Assembly: GCA_937941765.1 (NCBI GenBank)
Contig: CALDGQ010000023.1
Span: 62,001 to 126,000 of the forward strand
Direction of reading: 5' to 3'
From: an uncultured Saprospiraceae bacterium
Lineage (GTDB): Bacteria; Bacteroidota; Bacteroidia; Chitinophagales; Saprospiraceae
Length of the DNA stretch: 64,000 bases
Position 1 is the stretch's first letter. Each line of letters starts with the position of its first letter. Below the pieces are notes generated by a model, which was not told where the DNA came from, did not search any database, and was given only the letters and a program-made list of their open reading frames with translations. Of this stretch, positions 34,770 to 43,139 are shown piece after piece. Made by a program: the position numbers and the translations under genes.

Positions 34770-34895
34770 ATCTTGAGTTTTTTGTTTGTTTTAGAATACA
34801 AATCTAGAATGTTTGGATTTGATCGTAACTACAAGATAGATGTAAACTAGGTCGGAAACGTTGTATGTTATATGTTAAATTTGGAAATAAAAAAT

Positions 34896-34919
34896 GGACA
34901 GGCAATTACTTACCCATCC
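34896..34919 (-). terminator. Intrinsic terminator of the Ntn-hydrolase/TPR gene (member 2)
   Basis: On the minus strand a 10-bp stem (with G-U pairs) closes a GTAA tetraloop and is followed by TTTTTTATTT. It shares the GGACAGGCAATT...CCCATCC pattern with the hairpins at 32721 and 37582. Just next to it, at about 34920-34950, the phrase CCTACATCGAATTA is directly repeated. Confidence 0.8.
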
Positions 34920-35027
34920 TACCTACATCGAATTACCTACATCGAATTAGCTTTTTAGTGTTTCTATTTGTGTAATTTATAGTCGATGTTTAAATAGATT
35001 CGTTGAAAATCGCCTCAATATTAGTGA

Positions 35028-37556
35028 TCATTTCTTTTTGCTATTTTCACTTGCAAATTGATGACACCAAGCAATAATTTCCGGATACAAATCTGCCACC
35101 GTCTGCCCCTCCTTCCGATTGGTATATAACTTAATTAGGTTTTCATTAAACGATTTAAAATGTTTGAATCCTCTCTTATTTGTTTGCCATTCTGTGTTTG
35201 CTTCAATTGCACTTTTATAAACATTTTCGGGTGTGGTGTCCAAAAAATATAAACTTACTAAGCACCAATTCATGTACTCATTGAAAGTACTTGCTGCATT
35301 GGAATAGCTTTTAGCAGCAACACTTTCTTCTACTGTCCAAAAACCTAAATTGGAAAATGCTTCTTTAAATTGTTTGGTTTTAAAATATGGTTCCGCTTCT
35401 GGATTGATGAAAGCATGATTGAATTCTGTAAACAATATTTGCCCATCCATTAAAATATTTTCCGCTTTCGTTCTCTTTTTGTCGGATTCAGAAGGATAAG
35501 GAAAATTGATATGCGCTTGTGCTTCTTTGAAACCATTGTTGTCAAACCAAGCAGCAGATTGATTCCAATCGACAAGTGGAGAAAAAATTACTATGAAACA
35601 ATCATAGGAAGTTTTTGGGAAATTTTTATTCAACCAACTTTGCATTTGAGCAGTATTGATTTCTTTTTCGAAATGAGCAATTTGTTTGTTATATAAATCT
35701 AAGTTTCGATTATAAAATTCCTTAAAGTTAGTTTTATGGTAAAAATCTTCTAATTGAAGTAACAATTCGGAAGGCATTACATTCTCTCCTACGTTTTGAG
35801 CAATCCGATTGTAAATTTCTTTTGAAACTATTTTATCATCAACAAAATGATAAATATAGCTATCCATTTTTAAGCCATAATACATTGAAAAATCAGCTCT
35901 CAATATTTCATCAATCACTTTTACAACTTCATGCTCTTGATACTTTTCAAACCAATCAATTACTACTTGGTGGTAAGGAACATCGGTACGAACCACATGT
36001 GAATTTTCTTCAGCCGAAAGAGAGGTCAATGCAAAAACAACATTGATGAGTTCATAAATTTCAGGAATTTCAACAAACGTCTTATTTCTATGCTCACTTT
36101 GATAGGCTTCATCAAACACTGCTTTTACATCCACACCTTTAATTTGCAAATTAACTGTATCTTTTTCATTTAAAACTACTTTGAATTTTATCAATTCATT
36201 CAAATGAACATCAAATGTTAGTGAATCCAAGTCCGTGATATAAGTTACTCGTTTCGATTCATTGGGCTCAGGCACTACATACCAAGTCGATGGATCCTCA
36301 TAATCAATAATTTTCCATGAATCCTCCCAATAGGAATCACCTGCTCTGAAACTAGCGGTGTTTTTCGATGAACGAATTATCTGTGGTTGAATTTTGTTTT
36401 TGACAATTTTCTTTATTTGCTTCAAAGCATCCTTTGCATTGTTATTTTTGGGATTAAGCAACAATGATTTTTCATAGTTGCTGATGGCAGCTAAATAATT
36501 TTCGTTTTTCCAATAAGCTTCCCCGAGACTATCATAAAGATTGGCATCATTGGGCATAATATCCGTAGCATATTCGAATATTTTAATAGCACCTTTAATA
36601 TTATTTTTATCATAAAGCCATTCGTACCCTATTACGTTTATGTTGTATGCAAATCCACTTTTGACTAATTGTTCTTCTGTCCTGGATTCTTCTTCTACCC
36701 ATTCTCTAACAAATCTTGCTGGGTCTTCAGCGTCATTAAATTTTGAATAATTTTGATACCCTTGAGAATCCTTTGAAAACAATTCAGGTATCATCATTTT
36801 ACGATCTCCTTTTTCTAATTCTTCCAACAAATTAATTTCAACATATTCGGAATAGTCATGAAATAAATAAACCCGAATTGTCAATTTTTCAAGGTCATAA
36901 ATAGTCGAATATTGGGTGAATCCATCAGGGTTTGAAAAATTATTCATCACTGTTCCACAATATTCCAAAGTAGGATCTGGCGTTACATTTTTTAAGTAGG
37001 CCAAACCATTTTTGACATTCTGTAATTCAACTTCTTCAATTGATTCAATTTGAGAATAATAAAAATTAGAAAACGATTTTTCTGATTCACTACCAATTAT
37101 TAACTCATCTCCTTCGACGATCAAATAAGTTCCTGATCTATCTACAAAAACCAATTGACCACCAGCTAATGAACTTAAATTAATCGTTGATAAATAAGCT
37201 TTAACCTCTCTTACATTTTCGTATGAATGCATAATTTTGCGAACAGCTTGACCAATCGGAATGTCCTTCTTCCATTCTACATTTTTTATTTCTAGGAATG
37301 GATTTGCAAAACCATCAAATACCAATCCTTTGTTATTAATAGCACCTTGCGCAAAATTATTTATCAATCCAACATTCATAACATCATATTCCCCTTCTTC
37401 ACCTTTCACAAACCAAAACTGACTATTAGGACTGATCCAATCTTCGTTATTCCCGACAATAGTTTTTCCGTCTTTGGTGATTTTAAACATGGTACAAGCA
37501 TTTGCCGAATTCGACAATGAAAATGTACTTACCAATAGGATAATTAAATATTTCAT
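35028..37556 (-). CDS. Ntn-hydrolase (choloylglycine/C45-like) with TPRs and a DUF4932-like C-terminus
   Basis: A signal peptide ends ANA and the next residue is Cys21 (CTMFKITKDGKTIVGNNEDW), so signal cleavage would itself expose the N-terminal nucleophile of a linear-amide C-N hydrolase. The Ntn domain runs to about residue 255 and includes NNKGLVFDGFANP and a conserved CGTVMNNF segment. TPR-like helices follow at about 300-385 (DANLYDSLGEAYWKNENYLAAISNYEKSLLLNP). Residues 400-842 resemble DUF4932 (VEIPEIYELINVVFALT, ILFTEFNHAFINP). The fusion is unusual. The substrate is unknown, and the protein should be periplasmic or lipid-free exported. Confidence 0.75.
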   Translation of the reverse strand: MKYLIILLVSTFSLSNSANACTMFKITKDGKTIVGNNEDWISPNSQFWFVKGEEGEYDVMNVGLINNFAQGAINNKGLVFDGFANPFLEIKNVEWKKDIPIGQAVRKIMHSYENVREVKAYLSTINLSSLAGGQLVFVDRSGTYLIVEGDELIIGSESEKSFSNFYYSQIESIEEVELQNVKNGLAYLKNVTPDPTLEYCGTVMNNFSNPDGFTQYSTIYDLEKLTIRVYLFHDYSEYVEINLLEELEKGDRKMMIPELFSKDSQGYQNYSKFNDAEDPARFVREWVEEESRTEEQLVKSGFAYNINVIGYEWLYDKNNIKGAIKIFEYATDIMPNDANLYDSLGEAYWKNENYLAAISNYEKSLLLNPKNNNAKDALKQIKKIVKNKIQPQIIRSSKNTASFRAGDSYWEDSWKIIDYEDPSTWYVVPEPNESKRVTYITDLDSLTFDVHLNELIKFKVVLNEKDTVNLQIKGVDVKAVFDEAYQSEHRNKTFVEIPEIYELINVVFALTSLSAEENSHVVRTDVPYHQVVIDWFEKYQEHEVVKVIDEILRADFSMYYGLKMDSYIYHFVDDKIVSKEIYNRIAQNVGENVMPSELLLQLEDFYHKTNFKEFYNRNLDLYNKQIAHFEKEINTAQMQSWLNKNFPKTSYDCFIVIFSPLVDWNQSAAWFDNNGFKEAQAHINFPYPSESDKKRTKAENILMDGQILFTEFNHAFINPEAEPYFKTKQFKEAFSNLGFWTVEESVAAKSYSNAASTFNEYMNWCLVSLYFLDTTPENVYKSAIEANTEWQTNKRGFKHFKSFNENLIKLYTNRKEGQTVADLYPEIIAWCHQFASENSKKK

Positions 37557-37581
37557 TTTTGTTTTTTAAATGTTTGAAAAA

Positions 37582-37609
37582 TTGGACAGCCGATTGCTCG
37601 CCTATCCAA
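37582..37609 (-). terminator. Intrinsic terminator of the S41 peptidase gene (member 3)
   Basis: TTGGACAG at 37582-37589 pairs with CTATCCAA at 37602-37609 through one G-U on the minus strand, and is followed there by a T-run. It belongs to the same recurrent set as 32721-32752 and 34896-34919 but has a weaker inner stem. Confidence 0.65.
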
Positions 37610-37701
37610 AAATCGAATCAACTCTTTACTCTTTCTGTTTGGGCAGTTTTTAATCACCCTTCAATATTATAAGTGGAGATAGAAGACTGTTGTAACTCTA
37701 A

Positions 37702-39141
37702 TCATCTATCTTCTAACATTTCAATTGCTTTCAAAATATCTTGTTTGTCTTTTTCTAAATCATTGGCCACGCTTCTGAAAAACGTTTGTATATCTGATGG
37801 GTAATCCAATTTGTAGTCAGGTGGCACGCCCTTGTTCTCATAAAAATTGCCATTATTGTCCTTTGCGATTTCATTGGAAATGCAAAATAACCAACCATTT
37901 GGCAATCTTTTTTCAAGTGCACTTGACATCGCTCCTGCTGTTGGGGAACCGATTCTTTTCACATTGACCATTTCCATTGATGCCAGTGAAAACGACTCAG
38001 CCGCACTTCCTGTTTTTCTTGAAGTAAGGATGTAAACTGGTTTTGTGTACGCATCTTTTCTTCCGTCAATATAAATAGGTATTAATTCGGTATGTTTATT
38101 TCCATACCTAAATTGATGGTTAGCCACCCTAATTCTTTGCGGAATAAATCTGCTCAGTATTTCGTAGCTCACGGCATCTTGTCCACCTCCATTAAAGCGA
38201 ACGTCTAGTATAATTGATTTCATGTTTGATAAATCATTCATCACCTTATCCATCGTATTGCTAATTCCTTCAACTTCCTTTGCTACATAATCCGAATCAT
38301 ACATTTTGTTGAAAACTTTTATGTAAGCTTCAACAAAACCTACTTCGTCAATTAATTGTTGGGGAATATCCAAATCTCCATGTAACCACATTGCTTTAAT
38401 TTGCACATATCCGATATCATTGTTTAACTTCCCCCATTGTACCAACCAAGAATCTTTTGTCATTTCTTCTTGCAAATGATGTTTTGCCACCATTTCAGCC
38501 ACAGGTAAATCTCCATATTCTGGCAATGCATCGTCATCTGTACTTTCAATTTCATCATCAAACATTGCATCTACGGATTCTTCAACCTCATCGGTGGCTT
38601 CCAAGTATGCATGATTGTCATTTAATTTCTCTAGTGTTTCTTCGAGCAAAAGATATAATTCTGCATCTGTAGTTTGGCTATTCAACTTACTTTTTTGCTT
38701 TAGATAAAGTTCATTCCAATTTATTTTGTTTAGCTCCAAATAAGCATAATGTTCTTTTACAGTTTCGGCAAAAACATCAAAATTGTAGATTGGATCCTCT
38801 GACTTAACCTTATCTATTTTTTGATTACATGCTTGTGGTAATTTTTCAGCCCTGACAAATTTATCCCAATAAGCGGATGATGCTACATAAAGCGTATCAT
38901 TACTCAATTTTAATGATTCTTTTATTTCTTTAAATGCACCACTTCTTTTTGTCAAACATGAAATAGCCGTATAATCATAAAACGTATATTCAATGCTATC
39001 TTTTATTTCTAACATCCAACCGGAACCAAGTGATTCCCAAGTGCCATTTGTTGACGGCGCAATTATTTTTTCTTGTGATTGACAAGAGGTAATATATATC
39101 GCTAGACAAATTATTAACCCAATATATTTTCGCATAATCAT
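37702..39141 (-). CDS. S41 family peptidase lipoprotein (C-terminal processing protease fold)
   Basis: A lipoprotein signal (ending YITSCQSQ) leads to a 479-residue protein whose first 110 residues are a small beta domain. The rest shows the S41 tail-specific protease layout: KLNDNHAYLEATDE near the lid, LDVRFNGGGQDAVSYEILSRFI, and the catalytic Ser in TSRKTGSAAESFSLA (about residue 379), with VKRIGSPTAGAMSS after it. An acidic insertion (EVEESVDAMFDDEIESTDDDALPEYGD) at about 180-210 is unusual. The start could be the Met two codons further in. It forms part of the minus-strand cluster of exported hydrolases. Confidence 0.88.
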   Translation of the reverse strand: MIMRKYIGLIICLAIYITSCQSQEKIIAPSTNGTWESLGSGWMLEIKDSIEYTFYDYTAISCLTKRSGAFKEIKESLKLSNDTLYVASSAYWDKFVRAEKLPQACNQKIDKVKSEDPIYNFDVFAETVKEHYAYLELNKINWNELYLKQKSKLNSQTTDAELYLLLEETLEKLNDNHAYLEATDEVEESVDAMFDDEIESTDDDALPEYGDLPVAEMVAKHHLQEEMTKDSWLVQWGKLNNDIGYVQIKAMWLHGDLDIPQQLIDEVGFVEAYIKVFNKMYDSDYVAKEVEGISNTMDKVMNDLSNMKSIILDVRFNGGGQDAVSYEILSRFIPQRIRVANHQFRYGNKHTELIPIYIDGRKDAYTKPVYILTSRKTGSAAESFSLASMEMVNVKRIGSPTAGAMSSALEKRLPNGWLFCISNEIAKDNNGNFYENKGVPPDYKLDYPSDIQTFFRSVANDLEKDKQDILKAIEMLEDR

Positions 39142-39174
39142 TATTTAATTCTGTTAAAATCAGCTATCCTTTTT

Positions 39175-41820
39175 TTACAATCCAAAACGATAGGTAGCTT
39201 TTAATAAAAATATATTCTCCAATTTTTCTCCCAATATCTCGTCATCCAATGTTTTGACCAAATCATCTTGCGGATCACCACCACCAGTTGCGCCTTGTGA
39301 CCAAACCAAGAATAACTCAGACCCTGGAAGGTACTCCCAACGCAATACTAAATTGGAGCGAAACTGAACATAAGAGAAGTCCGGATTTCCGATTGAAAAT
39401 TCATTTTCACCATCAATATTTTTGTCAAAATGGTACGCATCACCATCTACATCGAAACTAACTTGGTTATCTTTGTAGGCGTCAAATTTATCAGCATATC
39501 CTTTTGCAATTCCATTTGTGACTTCTTTAAAATCTGAATATTCGCCTTTAGTTGCATAAGGTTCACCATAATATTGCAAAGTTAAATTCGGATTTATAGT
39601 ATAGTTTACACGCAATGACAAGGCAAGTGTTTTTCTGTCAATTTGCGAAATGATATATTTCGTTTGATCCGCTACTTCAACTTGCGTTACATATTGTAGT
39701 TCATTTTTGGAAACAGAATGATGTAAATTCAGTCGAAAATCTAAAGTATTCATTGGTCTACATTTCAAATAAATGTTTCCAGCCATATTTTTATTGGCTT
39801 TATCTTTTGCAAAATTCCCCCAAGTATTGCCTCCCCAACTGATTCGTTTTCTATTATCAGAATTAAACCACATAGATGGACCCAATGAAGGCATCGATGC
39901 AAATCTTGGTCCGCCTCTTAAAATACTATTTGAAATATCTACTGCAATTATGTTGGAACCAATTCCAAAACTCATGTTATTTTTGAACCACATATTCATA
40001 TTGAAATTGTAAGACCACTCTTTTAAATTTCCTCCAAAATCAGTCACGATCCATTGGTTTCCATTTACCTGCATATTGTTAAATATTGAGAATGGTTCTC
40101 TCCAACCATACCCTGCCCAGGTAAAACTTCGGATATCATCACCTGTACGTAAGAAGCCAATGTCATTCAATTCTAGTTTTGGTGAACGGAACGTAGCACC
40201 TGTTTCAAACATAAATTTTTTGCCCGTTACTCTACCGATTTTCACCATTCCACCAGCCCCTCTAAGACTCGTGGCAGCAGTATCTACTTGTAAATGAGAT
40301 GCGCCAGGTCGATCCAATAAATGAGTAATGGAAGTTTGCGTATTGTAAATGGCGTCCTTTGTTCCACTTACTTGGCTTGCTATAAAGTTACCCTTAACAT
40401 ACCATGCACGATCCTTCCAAAAGTGACTAAAATCTAGCCCACCAGTAACTGCCGATTTATGTAAAAAATCTAAATCACCTTCAATTTTTCGGTTTGTGGA
40501 AGTCAAAATTCCACCTATAATAGAATTTCTTTTATTGAAATCTTTTGATACTCTAGACACAAAATAACTAGTCAATGGTTCGATCAATTCTTCACGCGTT
40601 TCTCCATTGTTATCAATTGTTTCGTATTCCTTTGCAGTTACACTTTCAGAGATTCCGATTGACCAACCTTTCTTTGTTTTACCACTTAATTTAGCAGCAC
40701 CTAGAATCGTTGTATTGTTCGGTCTCTTGGAATATTCATTGTCTCCTAATTCGGGATAATAAGAAGGGTTCTTTCCAATTCTTCTCGAATAAAATAAATT
40801 GTCACTCCAAAAAGTATTGCCTGCTTCAGATCTAGAAAATGGGTAGCTGAATATGTTGGAATTTTCAACAAAAAACGGTCGTTGCTCATCAAAAAACTGC
40901 TGATACCCATCTAAAGTAACTGCTGCAGGATCCGCCTCTACTTGACCAAAATCTGGGTTGATAGAAAAGTCCAACGTTAGATCATTGGTTACTCCTATTT
41001 TCCCATCCAATCCAGCATTTATTTTTGAATCCGAACCAGTCTCGAAAGGATTTCCAGGTTCACTTTCTTTCTTTTCTAACTTTGCAACTACGTAAGGTTG
41101 TAATTCAACTTGTCTCTTTGGCTTTAAATTTTTCAAACCATGAAGTTCACCAAAATTACTAATCCAACCTGCATCATCTTGACGTACTCGCTGCCATCCT
41201 ACTCTTTCAGTGGTGCGAAAAATCTTACGATCAACTTGCAAACCCCATACTTGATTTTCGACTGCACTGAAACGTAGTTGTGTTAATGGAATTTTCATTT
41301 CAGCTGACCATCCATCTGCATTTATTTGAGCATCGGTATACCAAATTGGATTCCAATTGCCATCACTACTGTTTCCGTTTTGAGATAACAATTCATCTCC
41401 TTTAACTCCAGCTGCTGTAACCACAAAGGAAAAGCAAGTTGACAAATCATGATAACTATCCAAACTAACAATAATAAAATCTCCCTCGAAACCATCTCGT
41501 CGAGATAATTGCTTAACGATTTTATCAGGCTCTGTATCTAAGCAATTTAATGCAACATACAAGAAACGATCATCATACAAAATTTTGAATTGTGTATTTT
41601 GACCAGGTGCTTTTCCTTCATCTGGAATACGTTGGATGAAGTCACCACCCCATTCTACTTGATTCCATGCTGCATCATTTAAAATACCATCAATTTGAGG
41701 TGGTACATTAGATTCAATTTTCTCGGTGTTGTATTTTCTTTTTTCCAAAGGTTGTTTTTTCTCTTGGGCAGATAAATTGCAACATAACAACATCAATACA
41801 AATACATTAATTAGTTTCAT
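39175..41820 (-). CDS. DUF5916 outer-membrane protein with CBM9-like N-terminal domain
   Basis: The 881-residue exported protein starts with a signal peptide (ending LSAQ) and a carbohydrate-binding-family-9-like domain (about residues 30-215), seen in PPQIDGILNDAAWNQVEW, LYVALNCLDTEPDKI and GWSAEMKIPLTQLRF. The following DUF5916 region shows LDFSINPDFGQVEADPAAVTLDGYQQFFDEQRPFFVENSNIF, then a long set of barrel strands ending YRFGL, typical of outer-membrane barrels. The function of this very common Bacteroidota family is unknown. It is 33 bp upstream of the S41 peptidase gene on the same strand, so the two are probably co-transcribed. Confidence 0.93.
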   Translation of the reverse strand: MKLINVFVLMLLCCNLSAQEKKQPLEKRKYNTEKIESNVPPQIDGILNDAAWNQVEWGGDFIQRIPDEGKAPGQNTQFKILYDDRFLYVALNCLDTEPDKIVKQLSRRDGFEGDFIIVSLDSYHDLSTCFSFVVTAAGVKGDELLSQNGNSSDGNWNPIWYTDAQINADGWSAEMKIPLTQLRFSAVENQVWGLQVDRKIFRTTERVGWQRVRQDDAGWISNFGELHGLKNLKPKRQVELQPYVVAKLEKKESEPGNPFETGSDSKINAGLDGKIGVTNDLTLDFSINPDFGQVEADPAAVTLDGYQQFFDEQRPFFVENSNIFSYPFSRSEAGNTFWSDNLFYSRRIGKNPSYYPELGDNEYSKRPNNTTILGAAKLSGKTKKGWSIGISESVTAKEYETIDNNGETREELIEPLTSYFVSRVSKDFNKRNSIIGGILTSTNRKIEGDLDFLHKSAVTGGLDFSHFWKDRAWYVKGNFIASQVSGTKDAIYNTQTSITHLLDRPGASHLQVDTAATSLRGAGGMVKIGRVTGKKFMFETGATFRSPKLELNDIGFLRTGDDIRSFTWAGYGWREPFSIFNNMQVNGNQWIVTDFGGNLKEWSYNFNMNMWFKNNMSFGIGSNIIAVDISNSILRGGPRFASMPSLGPSMWFNSDNRKRISWGGNTWGNFAKDKANKNMAGNIYLKCRPMNTLDFRLNLHHSVSKNELQYVTQVEVADQTKYIISQIDRKTLALSLRVNYTINPNLTLQYYGEPYATKGEYSDFKEVTNGIAKGYADKFDAYKDNQVSFDVDGDAYHFDKNIDGENEFSIGNPDFSYVQFRSNLVLRWEYLPGSELFLVWSQGATGGGDPQDDLVKTLDDEILGEKLENIFLLKATYRFGL

Positions 41821-41935
41821 GGCGGTTTTATTTTAGCACAGCTTCCCCAGGTGAATGCATGTCCATTCACAAAAGCTTAGGTGATTTTTTTATTAGTTTA
41901 TACGATTAATTCAACAAAAGATAGGTTTGTTGAAA

Positions 41936-43006
41936 TTAGATTTTTCTTACTTTGACATGTCCATTCATTGTTGAGAAAGAGAATTGGTCTCCACCTCTTC
42001 CAGCTTTGTAATTTGCTTTCTTACTCATTCCAGAACAAGTTGCTGAACAAGAATTTTTCTTTTTCTTTGAACTTGGACTTGTGTTGGTTTGACTCGATAG
42101 ATCGGTAAAATCAGAGTACAATTTTCCGTTGTTGTTTACAACTTGTGAGATATCCGCATTTAATCCAGGCTGAAAACCGATGTCTACATGACCACTCATA
42201 GAAGTATATTCAGAAGCTTTTTTCGGATTTTCATTGTAGTTAATAATAACATGTCCGCTCATAGAAGTTGCATGGGTAGCAGCTCCACTTACAGCGTTGA
42301 GTTTTACATGACCACTCATTGTTTGAGCAGCTAATTCATCCGCAATTATTTCTTCTCCTTGAATATGACCACTCATTGTTTGAATATCGATATCTTCAAC
42401 ATCTAAGTTGTTGACAAAAATATGTCCGCTAGCATTTCTGAGATCCATCATGTCCCCTTTGATATTGCTCACTTCTAATCTAGGACCACTCAAATTATCA
42501 ATCTTTACATTAACGGTTCTTGGTACTTTTACTTTGTAATTTAATTCATATCGATACGCATCATTGATATCTATCGCATCCCATTTTGCACTTTCGCAGT
42601 CTTTATTTTTATTACTTTTTTTGTAATCAAAATTCATGTCTTCTTTATTGAAAGTGACAAATGGTGCATCCATATACAAACAGACACCATCCTTGTTTTG
42701 AAAAACACCAAGATTGATATCTTTAATTCCTTGTGCTAAAAATTCTCTATCATCGTATTTGATTACTTTCTCTACTTCAACTTGAATTGTGTTACCACCA
42801 TAGCCTTCTACTTTAATATTTCCGTTTACATTTTCAATCATAAAAATATTGTCGTTACTATTTCTTTCGAACTTAATTTCCTTAGTAATAATTTCAGAAT
42901 GAGTTTTATTGAAACTATTGTTGTTCATTGAATTACAACTCTTTTTTTGTGCAAGTACTACGTAACAATTCAAAACGCAGAAACTTAAAATAATTAGATT
43001 TTTCAT
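41936..43006 (-). CDS. DUF4097-type beta-helix exported protein, downstream of BlaI-BlaR1
   Basis: A signal peptide (residues 1-19) is followed by a repetitive beta-strand region (about 50-300) of the DUF4097/adhesin-like type. The phrase MSGH recurs five times or so (TMSGHIQGEE, TMSGHVKLNA, SMSGHVIINY, SMSGHVDIGF, and MNGHVKVRKI at the end), each in a strand of the solenoid. Insertions near residue 310 (SPSSKKKKNSCSATCSG) look low-complexity. Proteins of this family often lie in BlaI/M56 or anti-sigma operons and may be envelope-stress effectors. It is the third gene after blaI-like and blaR1-like genes, with a 133-bp gap. Confidence 0.85.
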   Translation of the reverse strand: MKNLIILSFCVLNCYVVLAQKKSCNSMNNNSFNKTHSEIITKEIKFERNSNDNIFMIENVNGNIKVEGYGGNTIQVEVEKVIKYDDREFLAQGIKDINLGVFQNKDGVCLYMDAPFVTFNKEDMNFDYKKSNKNKDCESAKWDAIDINDAYRYELNYKVKVPRTVNVKIDNLSGPRLEVSNIKGDMMDLRNASGHIFVNNLDVEDIDIQTMSGHIQGEEIIADELAAQTMSGHVKLNAVSGAATHATSMSGHVIINYNENPKKASEYTSMSGHVDIGFQPGLNADISQVVNNNGKLYSDFTDLSSQTNTSPSSKKKKNSCSATCSGMSKKANYKAGRGGDQFSFSTMNGHVKVRKI

Positions 43007-43139
43007 TGTTAATATTTTATTGGTTAATTAAAATTTTAAATCAGTTTAGACATAGCTCCGCCACTGTTTCTTAATTGACAATTAAAAAATGATGGTTGTT
43101 AGTTCGTGACCAACTAGAGCTTAAAAATATTGTTTGATA

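Noticed and set aside
41851-41870. A small inverted repeat GTGAATG/CATTCAC after the DUF4097 gene as a terminator
   Set aside because: It has no T-run on the expected strand, so I did not list it.
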